In this document: positions 23,495 to 35,299 of the stretch, one piece after another
How the letters are laid out: the number at the start of each line of letters is the position of its first letter
Position numbering within the stretch: position 1 is the first letter of the stretch
The notes under the pieces: generated by a model
Database searches by the model: none
Seen by the model: only the letters and a program-made list of their open reading frames with translations
Told to the model about the DNA's origin: nothing
DNA from: Craterostigma plantagineum
Lineage: Eukaryota > Streptophyta > Magnoliopsida > Lamiales > Linderniaceae
Reading direction: 5' to 3'
Assembly: GCA_027422505.1 (NCBI GenBank)
Contig: JAPQWV010000416.1
Span: 248,001 to 312,000 of the forward strand
DNA: 64,000 bases
Translations under genes and position numbers: made by a program

Positions 23495-25790
23495 CTACAA
23501 TCTTGTCGGCGAGCATGAGACATCTGCCGTAATTCTTCCTCCTCCTCCTTCTCTTGTCTGCTTGGTGTTATATGATCCACAGCATGAGCATTTAAGCCCT
23601 AATACGTGATAGCTCACCTCTGATTTCTCTCCACAGTCGTTGCAAAGTATCCAAACCTTGTAAATAATTAAAATAAAAAAATGTTATATTATGATCTTTA
23701 TGTTCAACAGTAATAACTCTCTCAACTCTTATATCTTATTACCATCTTATTATGGTAAATTTCAGGCATAGGCGTCAATGCAACCTCTTGATCGAGCTTT
23801 TCCCAGATGCAAGTCATGTCGCAGTATGACTTTGAGCAAACTGGGCAAGCATATCTGCATCATTTATGCACATTCACATTACTATGCTATCATATAACAT
23901 ATTTTAGGATGATGATAGATGAAAGAGAGAGATATCTTCTTTTCTTACTGGAAATGGCGTTCCATCTCTTTCACGCAGTCGAGGTGTATAGTGTGTCCAC
24001 AAGGAAGCACTGTAATGTCCCTCGGAGTATCGAATAGGTACTGCATGGCATGCATATCGATTTTCCATTACATCTCTTATTATTACCACCATATGTTATT
24101 AGAACTCAGACATCTCATGTGTGTTATATATATACATTGTACGGATAGTGCGTATGTGTACCTCAAAGCAAACTGGACAATTGTGGTGCATAGCCCTCTC
24201 TACGCACTTATGCGAATCCCTCAATAAATTCGAGTAGCAGCAATCTGAAAAAAACCCGAAAAAGAAAATGGGTGGTTAAAAATAAAAAACTGGCCAAATT
24301 ATTATTTTAGGTCACTAAGTATACATGTTTTTATTTTTGGGTCACCATATTTGATAATTGCAAAAGTAGGTCACTAACTATATTTGTCAAAACAAATTTG
24401 GGTCACTATCTCATTTTTAGGTCACTAAGTATACATGTTTTCGATTTTGGGTCACTATGTTTTTATGAATGCGAAATGGATTTAATATAGCGACCCAAAA
24501 ACTTAAAACACGACCCAAAATTGAAAACACGTATACTTAGTGACCCAAAAATGAGAGGGTGACCCGAATTTGTTTTAACATACATAGTTAGTGACCTAAT
24601 TTTACAATTATCAAACATAGTGACCCAAAAACAAAAATATGTGAACTTAGTGACCTAAAATTATATTTTGGCCTAAAAAACTCTTGAAACTTCCTCATTT
24701 ATTTTGTACTTGTTTACTACTTACCGCATCTGTCGCAGTGGAAGAAGTTTTCTTGGCCGCCAGTTCTAATAGACAGAAAAGAAAAAAGTTAAATCAGATT
24801 CGATCTTACATTACATTACATATACAAGTGTCAAGAAATTATATGATGGATGCTTAAAGAGGTTTGCTTTAGTGATTCATATTAAGTAATCACCTGCAGA
24901 TCCCACATTTCTCGCAGTGATAGTGATTCTTCGAAACCTGTTTAAGGTTTTAGAACAGCATCTTAATTGTTACTTAAAAGCGTTATGGCTCGAGCTATTC
25001 AGTGAAAAGAAGCTTATTACATCATCGTCGAAGAACTTGCACTTGGAGCAGTAGTAATTCCCAAAACAAACGCCGCAGTTTTCACAGAATCGCTGAACCT
25101 AAACAGAGGAACGTAATGAAGCGTCACTAATTGCAATCTTTGTTTGGATAAATGCTGTATCATATATATGTTAGAAACTCACATCTTGTTCTGTTTCGCA
25201 CAGAGAGCATACCACCTGCAAAAACCACAGTGTATTTTAAGACTAACACAGACGTTTCAAACTCTGTGGTCCTCGAGAACATGTGAAAAAACGAAGAATG
25301 AAAAAAAGGGCTTATCCACTTTAGCTACACGCACATGCAATATTCTTGTCGAAAAGGCAAAGATTTTGAATGCTGACCCTTTTTACTTCGTGGCGAGGAA
25401 TATCGTGGCGGTCTAATGGATCGACTTGTATTGAGTTCTGGCAATAGCAGGGCGAGAAAAAGTTACAATCTTGCGAATATGGAAAGTGATGAATCGCTCA
25501 TGCAAACTTTAGACTAATCGAAAAAGAACCTTAGCGTCGTTATGACAGTGTCTGCAATCAAATACTTCATTGCAGCATGGTGCTATGATCTTACACTTCC
25601 TCTGATAATGAGAGCATCTGAAATAACATATTGTTAGATCTTTACAACCGTAACTTACCTGGGAAAGTAGTTCGAAGAGATTATTTAAGAAGAACGAGAA
25701 GAAAAAAAAATACCCATATGTCTCAGCAGAAACCTTCATGGCGCAGTCATCTCTTGCAGCAATGTCGTCAGAGATTATCTGATACTCCAT
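23495..25790 (-). CDS. CHY zinc-finger and RING-finger E3 ubiquitin ligase (MIEL1/CHYR1/RZFP34 family)
   Basis: Eleven minus-strand exons join in phase to 289 residues: 25714-25790, 25530-25617, 25378-25437, 25183-25215, 25021-25098, 24894-24937, 24725-24765, 24162-24244, 23949-24040, 23743-23854, 23495-23656. Domain order is CHY finger ([17 protein letters not shown]...FDCRHCHND), CTCHY finger ([16 protein letters not shown]...CEKCGICR), RING-H2 (CPVCFEYLFDT...[11 protein letters not shown]...YACPVCSKS) and a zinc-ribbon ([11 protein letters not shown]...CSCCGSYNT). This architecture matches PIRH2 and the plant MIEL1/CHYR1 ligases, which turn over MYB factors and act in abscisic acid and drought signalling. 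The 480-nt intron between exons 7 and 8 is mostly a foldback transposon. A TATA box lies about 160 bases upstream. Confidence 0.94.
24283..24682. mobile_element. Foldback (long-TIR) MITE with 9-bp target duplication, in a CHY/RING intron
   Basis: The element is 24292-24673 (382 bp). It starts GGCCAAAT and ends ATTTTGGCC, and is flanked by perfect copies of TAAAAAACT at 24283-24291 and 24674-24682. The two halves are imperfect inverted repeats of about 165 nt each (about 24292-24456 against 24510-24673). Each half contains several spaced GGTCACTA motifs (TAGGTCACTAAGT, TTGGGTCACTATG). A 9-bp duplication fits the Mutator superfamily. There is no coding capacity. It occupies most of the intron between exons 7 and 8 and would be transcribed as a strong hairpin. 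Confidence 0.9.
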
Positions 25791-27434
25791 TCGTTTTGGA
25801 GTTCTTTCTGAAAAACCCAGAAAGAAATAGACAACAAAAGGAGGAAAAAAGGATCAGCTTTTAATCTGAGAACTATGCAAGATTTAGAGGATGAGATAGC
25901 TTTGGTTGAGAATGGGATACATTGTACTCGATAAGCAGACAGGGGCAATGTATATATAGGGCTGAGGTCTGATATTCAGACAAAGCTGTATGTAAAAGTA
26001 TGAACGAATGTGACTTCAAATATCTTTCTTTTATTTTCCTGTGGGCCGTTAGTATTATTGGGAACACCGAATAAGAAAACATGCATGTTCATATTTTAAT
26101 TTCAATGAGCCTTTATCGAATTTGACAACTGGGAATATGATTTTTCTAGAATATTAAGGGCCTCTGATATTTCTGTCATTGCAAAGTGCGATGCTTTAGT
26201 TGATTTCTCAGTTCACGATAGACGGTTAAACATTACCTACAAGATTCATGTAATATACTGTATTTTATACTTGTTCATTTATTTATTAATCTTTTGGGAT
26301 ATTGTTTTTCTCCCTCTCTATGTTATTGTTTTATGTTAGGGAAAAGAAAAGTGAGACAAAAAGAATCAAAAAGAGGAAGCGTGTTAACTTGTGATTGGGA
26401 CACGTAGATTTGGGACAAACAAAATGGATAAATTCGTAAGATTTGCTGACAAGGATCAGTCCCCACATGACACCCACTCACTTCCTTTACCTTTGATTGG
26501 CCTAAATATCTATCTAATTCAAGAATTAACTGATTAATTAATTAAGCAAAATAAATATCTTTATTTCCTAATAAGATTTATATTATTGTTCTACTACTAA
26601 GTTCGAATCTCTATGCGTAATTGTGACGTGCATAGAGCCTTACGCTTTAATGCCTTTTCCACATCTTCCTTTATTTAGTTTCTTTTCTACTTTATGCTTT
26701 TTACTCAGAAGTCGACCAATCCGTCTTCTAAGATCATGCTGTGCCAATATACTCAGCACATATCAAATCTATTTATATTTATATACGTTTACTTGTCAAA
26801 ATCATAAAAATGTCATGACTTGTAATATGTCTAAACAAAATAAAGCGTCATCCTCAAGATATTGGATATGATAGGCCTAATAATTGAAAATTCAAATTAA
26901 GAAGTTGGAATATCGAGTCATACATTTGCCATTCTGAATCAGCAACATGTGAAAACTTTTGTTCGCTTGCTTCATCGCCGAACCTTTCAATTTCAATCTT
27001 ATCAATCGATTATTACCTTTCAAGTTCAACGGCTCTAATGAACTCGACATGCCATTGCAATTGCAGGGTTCGTTGCATCTGCATATTTCTTTTATTTTTA
27101 ACCAACGATATTCCCACTCAATCCACTACGAGCATGAGCCGTACAATGTGAATTTCGTCCCAAATTCACTCAACAATTGTTGTCATTGAGAATCAAACTC
27201 GTGATCTCCATTTAAAAATGTACCCAACCACTTCATTACCAAATGAACAAGAAAAATGAGGTAAAACTAACTTACTTCCACTGATTCTTCCCCTTGAATG
27301 AAAGAGGAGCCACAATCAATCCCTTTGTCAATGTTTTGATTGTGCGTCATTACAAGACAATACCAAGAACACACACAACGTTGGAATTATAGATGTATCG
27401 AACTATAAAGGAAACATAGGGTCGAGTTATACCT
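25791..27434. other. Intergenic region
   Basis: Promoter side of the CHY/RING gene up to about 26100, then AT-rich DNA with no gene I can support, then the 3' flank of the S16 gene. Short ORFs here lack any recognisable motif. Confidence 0.5.
25951..25959 (-). promoter_or_regulatory. TATA box of the CHY/RING gene
   Basis: CTATATATA on the minus strand, about 160 bases upstream of the ATG at 25790 and in a suitable position for the core promoter. Confidence 0.5.
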
Positions 27435-28249
27435 TCAGTTCTTACCATCTTCGACTTCATCAGCTTCATGGTCATCATCGTCATCTTCTTCGAGTTCCTT
27501 GCTACCTTCTTTGGTTCCTTCGGTTATAACCCGCCCGGTCATTGGATCGACGGGTCTCATGTCTCGTGGGCCACCTTTTCGACCCATGGCAAGCATTGGT
27601 GGCGGTGGTAATAATCCCGCTCGAAAGAGAAGTCGTTGGACGGGATCTGATGGCTGTGCACCCACGGAGAGCCAATACCTATGCAGTCATTCACAATCAA
27701 AGTTGAAGTTTTTTTTTTGTTCTGTTTGCAATGACGCAATCAAATTCAAGACAATAACAGCTTACAAGAAAGCTCAAATTCAAGAAAATAACGCAATTAT
27801 GAACTACACATCATTCATCATTCTACGGTAATCAGAAAACTCGAGCAGCTAATGAAACCTTTATTACCCAGCAAGCTCAATCACAAACCCATGGAATTTA
27901 AGTTACTACAACAGCTTCAACCCCATGTTCCTACTCGCAAATTCAGAGTAAATAAATAAAAATAGATAAGAAATGTCTAATGCCACTTACTTGACCCTGT
28001 CGAAATTGATGCCCATTCTCTTCCCACCATCTTTCCCTGCACACACCAGAATCTGGCTAAGAAATCGGCGAAAGAAAATCCGAAGTAACGCGAAATACGT
28101 AAAAATTAAAATTTACCAGGGAGCGGATTGTAATATCCCAAAATTTCCAAATGCTTGCCGTCCCTCGGAGATCTGCTATCGGCCGCCATAACTCTGTAGA
28201 AGGGCTTGTTTCGACATCCCAATCTCGACAACCTCAATCGAACGACCAT
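27435..28249 (-). CDS. Ribosomal protein S16, mitochondrial type (bS16m)
   Basis: Three minus-strand exons (28117-28249, 27991-28036, 27435-27678) join to 140 residues. The N-terminus [12 protein letters not shown](R)NKPFYRVM and the block [17 protein letters not shown] are the bS16 signature. Next come [21 protein letters not shown] and a plant-type extension ([19 protein letters not shown]) ending in an acidic tail of Glu/Asp. The nuclear copy in plants serves the mitochondrial small ribosomal subunit, sometimes chloroplasts too. No separate presequence is visible; nuclear S16 proteins are imported with an uncleaved N-terminus, so this is not a defect. The start codon is the conserved Met of the S16 fold. 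TGGGCC elements upstream fit a ribosomal-protein promoter. Confidence 0.93.
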
Positions 28250-28373
28250 CTTGGAGTATCTCTAGCTTGCGTGCCCTAGCTACTACGCGCGCGTGGGCTT
28301 TCGAGATCTTCTCTTGCTCCCTTTGGTAAGGAAGAAGAGTGATTTCTTAGTACGGATCTCAAATCGTAAAAAT

Positions 28374-28397
28374 TGGGCCTTGACGGGCTTGGGCCCA
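28374..28397 (-). promoter_or_regulatory. Site-II (TGGGCC) elements upstream of mitochondrial S16
   Basis: TGGGCC at 28374-28379 and the palindrome TGGGCCCA at 28390-28397 lie 125-150 bases upstream of the S16 start codon. Site-II elements are characteristic of nuclear genes for mitochondrial and ribosomal proteins in plants. Activity is inferred. Confidence 0.55.
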
Positions 28398-28476
28398 ATA
28401 ACTGATACCCGACATTGATCCATTCTCTTCTAATTAATCACACGCGACGACGAATTCGAGACAATTTTAACGAATA

Positions 28477-29309
28477 TATGTTCTAGGGTGTTGTGTTGCT
28501 ATTCGCACCCCCTCCGTGGGTGAAAAAAACATTAGAATTTGTAAATTTGTTCTACGTAATGTTTCAACTTTGATTAACACCCACCCTAGGGGTGAAAAAT
28601 ACCTCAAATTTGTAAAAACTAATTAAATTTATAAATTCAAGTGATATTTATAACTTTCATTATAATTATTAAAAAGCATTAAATTGCTCTTGCAGATTAA
28701 TACATTCGTTAAAAATCAGCCGTTTAATTTTTAATTTATTTTTATATATTAATTTACATTATATAAGTAATTTAGATTAATATTCTTAAATTAACTATAG
28801 TAATATTTAACTTACTTTATGTAAAATTCATATGATATTGATTTTTCTTATTATTTATACAACTATAATGAAACTCATGTAAAGTTCCTATAATAATAAC
28901 ATATATACAAGTATGTTGTTATTTCTTGATGTAACGTAATGTTTTTCTTATGCGTTTTTTGCCAATAATAATCATAATAATATATAACTAGGCACATCTA
29001 AATACTATAAGTTCTTAACCAACAAAAGAAAAAGTATCACAATTACAAAGCTCACGTAAAAAAGTTCGATAATATCAATTGAATTTAATTTTTGATATTT
29101 AATAGAGAGCTGAGATGAAAAAAAAAATTTTAAGGGATTGAGATATGTAATATTGTCGTCAGTTTAATTTTTCAATCTAGATATAATAAAGAGTAGATAT
29201 AATATAGAAGTAATAAATGAACTTAAAAGAGAGTAATGAATAGTATGATAATTAATAGGGGGGTGTAAATAGAATTTAGGGGGTGTCAATAGAATTTCCC
29301 TATGTTCTA
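28477..29309. mobile_element. Non-autonomous Mutator-like element with 9-bp target duplication
   Basis: TATGTTCTA occurs at 28477-28485 and again at 29301-29309. Between them, 28486-29300 starts GGGTGTTGTG and ends AATTTCCC. The termini carry an imperfect inverted repeat: CTATTCGCACCCCCT near the left end matches CTATTGACACCCCCT on the reverse strand of the right end. Internal DNA is very AT-rich without coding potential. The 9-bp duplication and GGG/CCC ends fit a MULE-derived MITE. Confidence 0.82.
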
Positions 29310-29837
29310 TTACAGTACAATACAGCATGCATAATTACAACCAGTAGTTCTGCACATCCATGACCATGTGCTAAATAATATTATGTATATTTAATTATGA
29401 AATAATAATAGTAAAAATAGAATGACAACTTGGGTGGTTATGTAAGATTTAGTTGATTTAATAATTTATTAATTAACTTTTTAATAAATAAAAAGACATG
29501 ACATTTGTCAAATTATAATTGGTTAATAGATATACCAAGAAACAGTTTTTAACCCACCATCACAATTAATATAAGAGTATAGATTATATCATTACATGAA
29601 GACATCGATCGTATACGTTACAAGAATCGAAACACAGCCATAATAATATTATACAATACAACTACATCAACAACAGTAAAGAAAAGAGAGGGAAAAAAAA
29701 GCATGCAATCGCATGATTTATTAGTTATTAAATTTGTATAGACTTGACGATGAATAACAGAAGTGAGATTAAAGAAGCATTTGCAGGTCATTCCTTGCTT
29801 CTTCTACATATACATACATACATACATACATATATAT

Positions 29838-31296
29838 TTACAGGAAGTTCTTCCCTTCGAAAGTCTGTCCGAACTGCCAGTTACTAGGAACGACGTTTTT
29901 GGACACGGAGGAACGACGATCGCTCGTCTTAACCCTAAAGCTCAGCGATTCTCCGACCATCTCTGTGTTGGCTTCCCACTTCTGTCCCCAGTTGCGCTTC
30001 ATCTTAATCCACTGCGTCGCCTTCTTATCGCCCTTGACCCACACGTCGGTCACGTCCCCCGCGGCCCCCACGTTCCACACCAACACCAGCAAAAAATTAG
30101 GGTTTCCTTCTACCGTGAACCGTATGCCTCCTTCCCTACTACAGGGAACCCTAAAAAGTGCAAAAAAATGTATGAACTAAGTGGCTAAGAATGAAGCCAA
30201 TTACATGCATAATTGTTGAAAACATGGTACTCCCTTCAAGTCTTGGAGTGGTTGGTCATTCAACATGATATCAGAATTTATGAATGAAAGATCAAAAGTA
30301 CGAATATCCCTATAACATGGAACCCTAGAAGAGAAAAGAATAATAAAAAAGAGTACGAGTTAAGTTGTCATAAGTTAAGCCAGTCCCAAAAATACATGCA
30401 CAATTGTTGGAACTACTTTAAGGTGAAGCGGTCGTTCAACATATATGGTATCAGGATTCATGCCTGAAAGGCCAAGGGTACGAATCCTCACGACCGACCA
30501 TGCATTAAATCAATATTGCACGTTTACAGCCAGATAAGAAAGAATTCAGCATAGACGCGAGGAAACGCGTCGAAAATTAAAATACGATTGCAATCTCTTA
30601 AAGCTTAAGCTGCTTTCAGGTCAATTGGTCATTCGACGTTAACTTACGTACGTACGAAAGATATAGATTACCTTCGGTACTGAATGGGGACGATCCCGGC
30701 TTTGTACTGGGCGATCTGAAGGTAGGCGGGTTGGGCCAAGTCGAAGTGCTCGTTGGGAGGGCTACACCAACCGCTCCCGGGGCATAGGTTCGTGGCGGTC
30801 ACGGTGATCGAAGATTTCCCGCCGAAATTGCACGACTTTTCGTCTCCCCCGCATTTGAGCTCATAGCACGAACCGCAGCTTTCCCCGTTTTTGAACATGG
30901 CCTCGCTGAGGGCCGTTGTTTGGAGACCATAGCCTTGTTGTTTTAGGTCTCCATAACCACAAGCTCCACCTTCATTCATATTATTTCAAATTAATTAATA
31001 AACACGTTGAAGATTGTAGTATATATATTGTAGAATAGAATTCATTATTTGTCTATATATATATATGTATGTAATATACCCATTGTGCCTGAGCCATCGG
31101 CTTCTCCATAGAAGGTTGCATGGGCATTTTTCCAAGGGCCAGAGGTGAAGGGTCTCTTTATTCCCTTTGAGTGACGATGGGAGGAAGGTATGATTGAACT
31201 GATTCTTGCATCACCATCACCATCACCATCGGCGTTGCATACATGAATAGCAACGCAAAGAGAGGATACGATGAATAAAAAACTGTACTTTTCCAT
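29838..31296 (-). CDS. Alpha-expansin
   Basis: Three minus-strand exons (31080-31296, 30672-30969, 29838-30150) give 275 residues. A signal peptide ([20 protein letters not shown]) and a 25-30 residue spacer precede the expansin GH45-like domain ([38 protein letters not shown], the HFD motif in [11 protein letters not shown]). The C-terminal pollen-allergen-like domain follows ([46 protein letters not shown]). Expansins loosen cell walls at acidic pH without hydrolysis. The ...[18 protein letters not shown] segment and WQFGQTF ending mark it as alpha type. It differs from the main alpha-expansins at several usually invariant places (for example SGWCSPP and [12 protein letters not shown]), so it is a divergent member. 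The 521-nt second intron contains repeat fragments. Confidence 0.93.
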
Positions 31297-32982
31297 TATT
31301 GAGATTGATGATGGAGGGGGCTTTTTTTTTCTTTTCGTTTTTATTAATGGGAAATCCTTGTATATATTCAAGAATCCCAAAAGTTTGACATGCATTGGCT
31401 TTGCATCAAGCGTTTGGCTCCTCGTACTTCGCGGGTGGAATATAAAAATAAACGATATTCCGGATATTTAGAGAAAAATTAAATCAAATTGAATATGATG
31501 ATATAAATAAACAGTTCGTCGGCGGACTATCTTTATTAAATTATGAGCTTGATCAGAAAGCTGTGCAGGGCTGAAAGCGTTTGAACTTCGATTTGATTCG
31601 ATCATTGATTCGAGGTGGTGAGGTGAAGATGTGTTAATGGGAACAAAAGCGCTGCAATCTATTTAATATTAGCACTAAATTATAGGAAAATATTAATCAT
31701 CAAGAAGAGATACAGTGTTTATCGCAGGTAATCATTAAACATCAGCATACACCAATCGATTACTGAGAAGAAATCGATGAGACAAACAAAGGTTAATGAA
31801 ATTGCCAAAGATAAGGAGAATTGCCCTTATAATAATACATAAATGACACACCACCCTTTTCGTACTAATATGATGATCACCGTTATTGCCTTGGAAGGCG
31901 GCGCCACCGTGTCACTGCCGCAATATCCATCGGAGTTACACAAAGGTAATCTGCAAATCAGCGATACATGGAAAGGGGGCTCGATCAAAGAGGGCTAAGT
32001 TCTTGGGGTTAACACTGTATTTATAATTTACATACGTAGGTAATAATACGCATGAATTAATGATGTAAGTAGGAGGTAGCTAGCTAGCTTTTTGCTTAAA
32101 TAAGAGGGTAAAGGGTGTAAAAGAATAATGGCATGGTAGGGATCTTCCAAAGAATATGCCAATTCCATTATAGAATAGCGTCGGCAGTTTCTTGTTTCTT
32201 CAATTCTTTATTATATATGTGTATGCAAATTGATTAATGACATGCGCTGAATTTGGACGAGTAACTATCAACATGATGCTAATTGTCCCCATAATACGAT
32301 TCTTTTTATTATTAATCAAGTGTCAGCTAATATGCTCGATCATCCGCATATGCATGGCGAGAGACTATACAAATCTAAATTATATATATAAATATATTAG
32401 TATTTTGTCCCCGATTTGGTGTAATAAGTGTATCATATATAATACTTAAATCCTGGTCATTTTCATTCATCTTGTGACCTACTTCGCATCACTAATTACG
32501 ACACACTTATAAGTCAAAAAATGGCGTGTCAAAACGAAGTCTTTGCATTAGTAAAACCAATCCATGATATTGGCACAGCCTTCGCAGAAAAAGACGAGAT
32601 ATAGTCCTAATTCTTGGGCAAGAATTAATGTTTTAACCCGAAAAGTATTAAGTAATAATCAACGTTAGATTTTACAGATGGAAAGCTTATTTCCACCTAA
32701 CAATGAATAAATAAATAACTAAAAGATTTTATATTATTGCTTGTGAACGGCACAACATGTGGGTTGATAGGGCCCATGAAGACTATATATGGACTCCACT
32801 AAACACTTCCAAATTAATTATCACCTTGTTACTATAATCGCAACATATATATTGCTGGTGCCGTACATCTCTCAAAAAATAACAAATTATTTCATTATTG
32901 ATATCGTTCCAAGAGACAAATCACTACGAGACAGACTTTTTGTTATATATTGAAATAATTGTAATAAATAAAAAGAATAAGT
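31297..32982. other. Intergenic region
   Basis: Expansin promoter side and PLATZ 3' flank. AT-rich, with only short unrecognised ORFs; no gene or clear transposon seen. Confidence 0.5.
31361..31367 (-). promoter_or_regulatory. TATA box of the expansin gene
   Basis: ATATATA on the minus strand about 65-70 bases upstream of the ATG at 31296, implying a very short leader. Inferred from position only. Confidence 0.45.
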
Positions 32983-34253
32983 TTATGACCTAAGAGGTGC
33001 CCTTCGCGGAATCCCTTTCCTTCTTCTTGCATTGGAAGATGACGTGGGCTGCTGGGATGACTCTTGGGAGCCTTCTTCATCTTCTCTCGAAACAGAAGAT
33101 GATGATGACATCATCACATTATTACTATTACTAATAATATCAACTCTTCTTTCCACTGCTCCTACCTCGTTCCTTCCATCCATGGTAAATCTCGCATCCC
33201 CATTGCTCTTTATACCAACAAGCTAATAATCATTTCAAATGGGCAATAAGTTATGATAAAGAAATAATACAGAAGTTGATAATGATGGGGTTTATTCATA
33301 AATATAGTGAATGCGATGGACGTTGTCAACATGCCATTATATCATCGACGATTCTATATAAAATGACATCATACCCTCCAAGAAAACCCAATATTTAAAA
33401 AACCAAAGAACATTTTGTTTTTAAATTATTAATATGTGATGATGACATATCGCAAAAAAAAAAATGAAATAAAATGTGAACCGTCGTCAGTCACGCAGCA
33501 CTATCAAGATGAATGATCAATCTAAACCTCTCCCATGGTTTAGGTGGGGAGAAAGAAAACGAAGCATTAATTGAAACATAAAATGAGCTGAAATACACAA
33601 CAAAATATGATCTTACACAAATGGGAATTGGGATTTATACACAGATACCTTACAGCCCAGAGAACAGAAGCGAAAGGTATCCAAGAGAGTTCTCCCACAG
33701 ATATAACAGACGTGTGACACAGCTACTCCTTTCCCAGAAGCAGAAGCAGCTCTGGGCTGAGGCCTTTCGTTCAGAAACAAAACCCTCGCACTGTTTATTA
33801 CGTAAGTCTGCACACCGCTTATGTCCAATGCTTTCTGAATCTCAGACACCCTCACAACGTCGTGGTAAGAAGACCTCCTTATCTATTATATTGTACATAC
33901 ACAAAACAAAAACCACCCATTGATTGAATCATTTTCATTCTCACAAAATGCAGATTACGTACAGTGAATATTGGACATTCGATATATGCCTGAATGACAT
34001 GGTGATCTTTGTGCCTAGACGATCGGCAATAGAAGCAGAAAGCATCCACATTGCTGCAGTCGAGACAGAACATGTTGCACTCGCTCCTCGCCGCGTCGCT
34101 GTGTGTACGGCAAACTGTGAAGAACGACGTCGTCAGCAGCTTCTCTAACCATGGAGGAACCAACGCCGGCGTCGCCTGCAGCAATAGTTATACGCCAGAT
34201 CGGCAATCGAGCAAAAGGCAGTCGATGTATTGATTAACAGTAAGCATTACCAT
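32983..34253 (-). CDS. PLATZ zinc-binding transcription factor
   Basis: Four minus-strand exons (34251-34253, 33990-34175, 33649-33882, 32983-33222) give 220 residues. The first coding exon is only the ATG, joined to [19 protein letters not shown]. The PLATZ domain follows with its Cys/His pattern (C-x2-[14 protein letters not shown]-x3-H), then [41 protein letters not shown] and FRFCSLGCK. The Ser-rich tail ends [14 protein letters not shown], typical of the plant family. PLATZ proteins bind A/T-rich DNA and repress or modulate transcription, including RNA polymerase III genes in endosperm. The second intron uses a GC donor (CAG/GCATAT) if the conserved VIQ-IRR junction is kept. A GT donor 27 nt downstream would add nine in-frame residues. 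Confidence 0.9.
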
Positions 34254-35299
34254 GACGACGATGCTTTGATTTGCTTTGCTTTCTCTCTCTAATGGTGAAC
34301 GAAGGAGTTTGGGGAGAGAGGTAGAGAGGCCTTGCTAGCTAGCCTATAACCTAAAGAATAAGGAGCATAAAGAAAAGGAAGTACTGCGCCTAAAAGCCTA
34401 AAATTTTCAATTTAAATAATGTTGACTGAGTTGTGAGCGGCTGCGATGACGAGGGTTTGGCTTGAGATCAACGTGGGCCGTTGGATTAGAGGAGAGAGAG
34501 AGAGAAAGGAAGGGGTTTGGCTGGCGCTGACGCAACAATGTGCGTCACTAGCGTATGGAATAGAATGGGGGGTCGGCTGATGAGCTAAAAGCAGTTTCAA
34601 CCGAAGTTCTTCCATACGTCGTCGTTTAGTGAACCCCCCTTTTCTTTTTGAGCCAACCATCCAAACCAATGCCGTGCTTCTTCATTTGTTCGTTTCTTGA
34701 GAATGAGAAATGAGAATATTTTTTGGTTCTTTATTTAAAAAACAATTAAGATCGATCCAGAATAAATGAGATAATAGAGTTGAGCGTGGCTTTGGAGGAA
34801 ACGAAATATCCACTTTTTTTAAGAGGTTAGGACTACGATACGATGGGGATATCATTTACTGTGCATCAGAGAGTACAAATAGAATAGAGGCGAGGAGGGA
34901 AGAGAATGCAATAAATGCAACTTAAATTCGGGTGTGATAGGTTAGCTACTATTTACTGCAGAAAGATTACATGTTGTCAGGGAATGTTTCTACTTTTCTT
35001 TCTCAACTTTTAATCCTTTCTTACACGAGGAACACTTTCCTGACTCACTTTACAAAATAAGTATACTCCAGTTTCGAGTCATGCCCTAGAACTTGGAGGC
35101 TGCTTTCTTCTGGATAGTCGATAAGTGGCAAGGAAAAGAAAGAACTGTTTTCTGATGTTCTTTACATTCCAAAGTGCAAAACAAACAACATGAAAATTCG
35201 TAGTTATTATTAACATGCAGTCAATAAATTAATGGCACACCTGCGACGTTTAACTTTTAAGCCAGAGGTTTATAAGCAATGATTGACGAAAAACAACTC
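34254..35299. other. Intergenic region, PLATZ promoter and UPL7 3' flank
   Basis: No gene recognised. A short (GA)n tract sits near 34492-34505. Purine/pyrimidine-rich sequence just above 34254 is probably the PLATZ leader. Confidence 0.45.

Larger units (their letters stand above)
28250..29837. other. AT-rich intergenic region dominated by one transposon
   Basis: After the S16 promoter (to about 28440), an 815-bp element occupies 28486-29300. The remainder to 29837 is AT-rich expansin 3' flank with a (CATA)n run at about 29808-29832. No gene seen. Confidence 0.6.
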
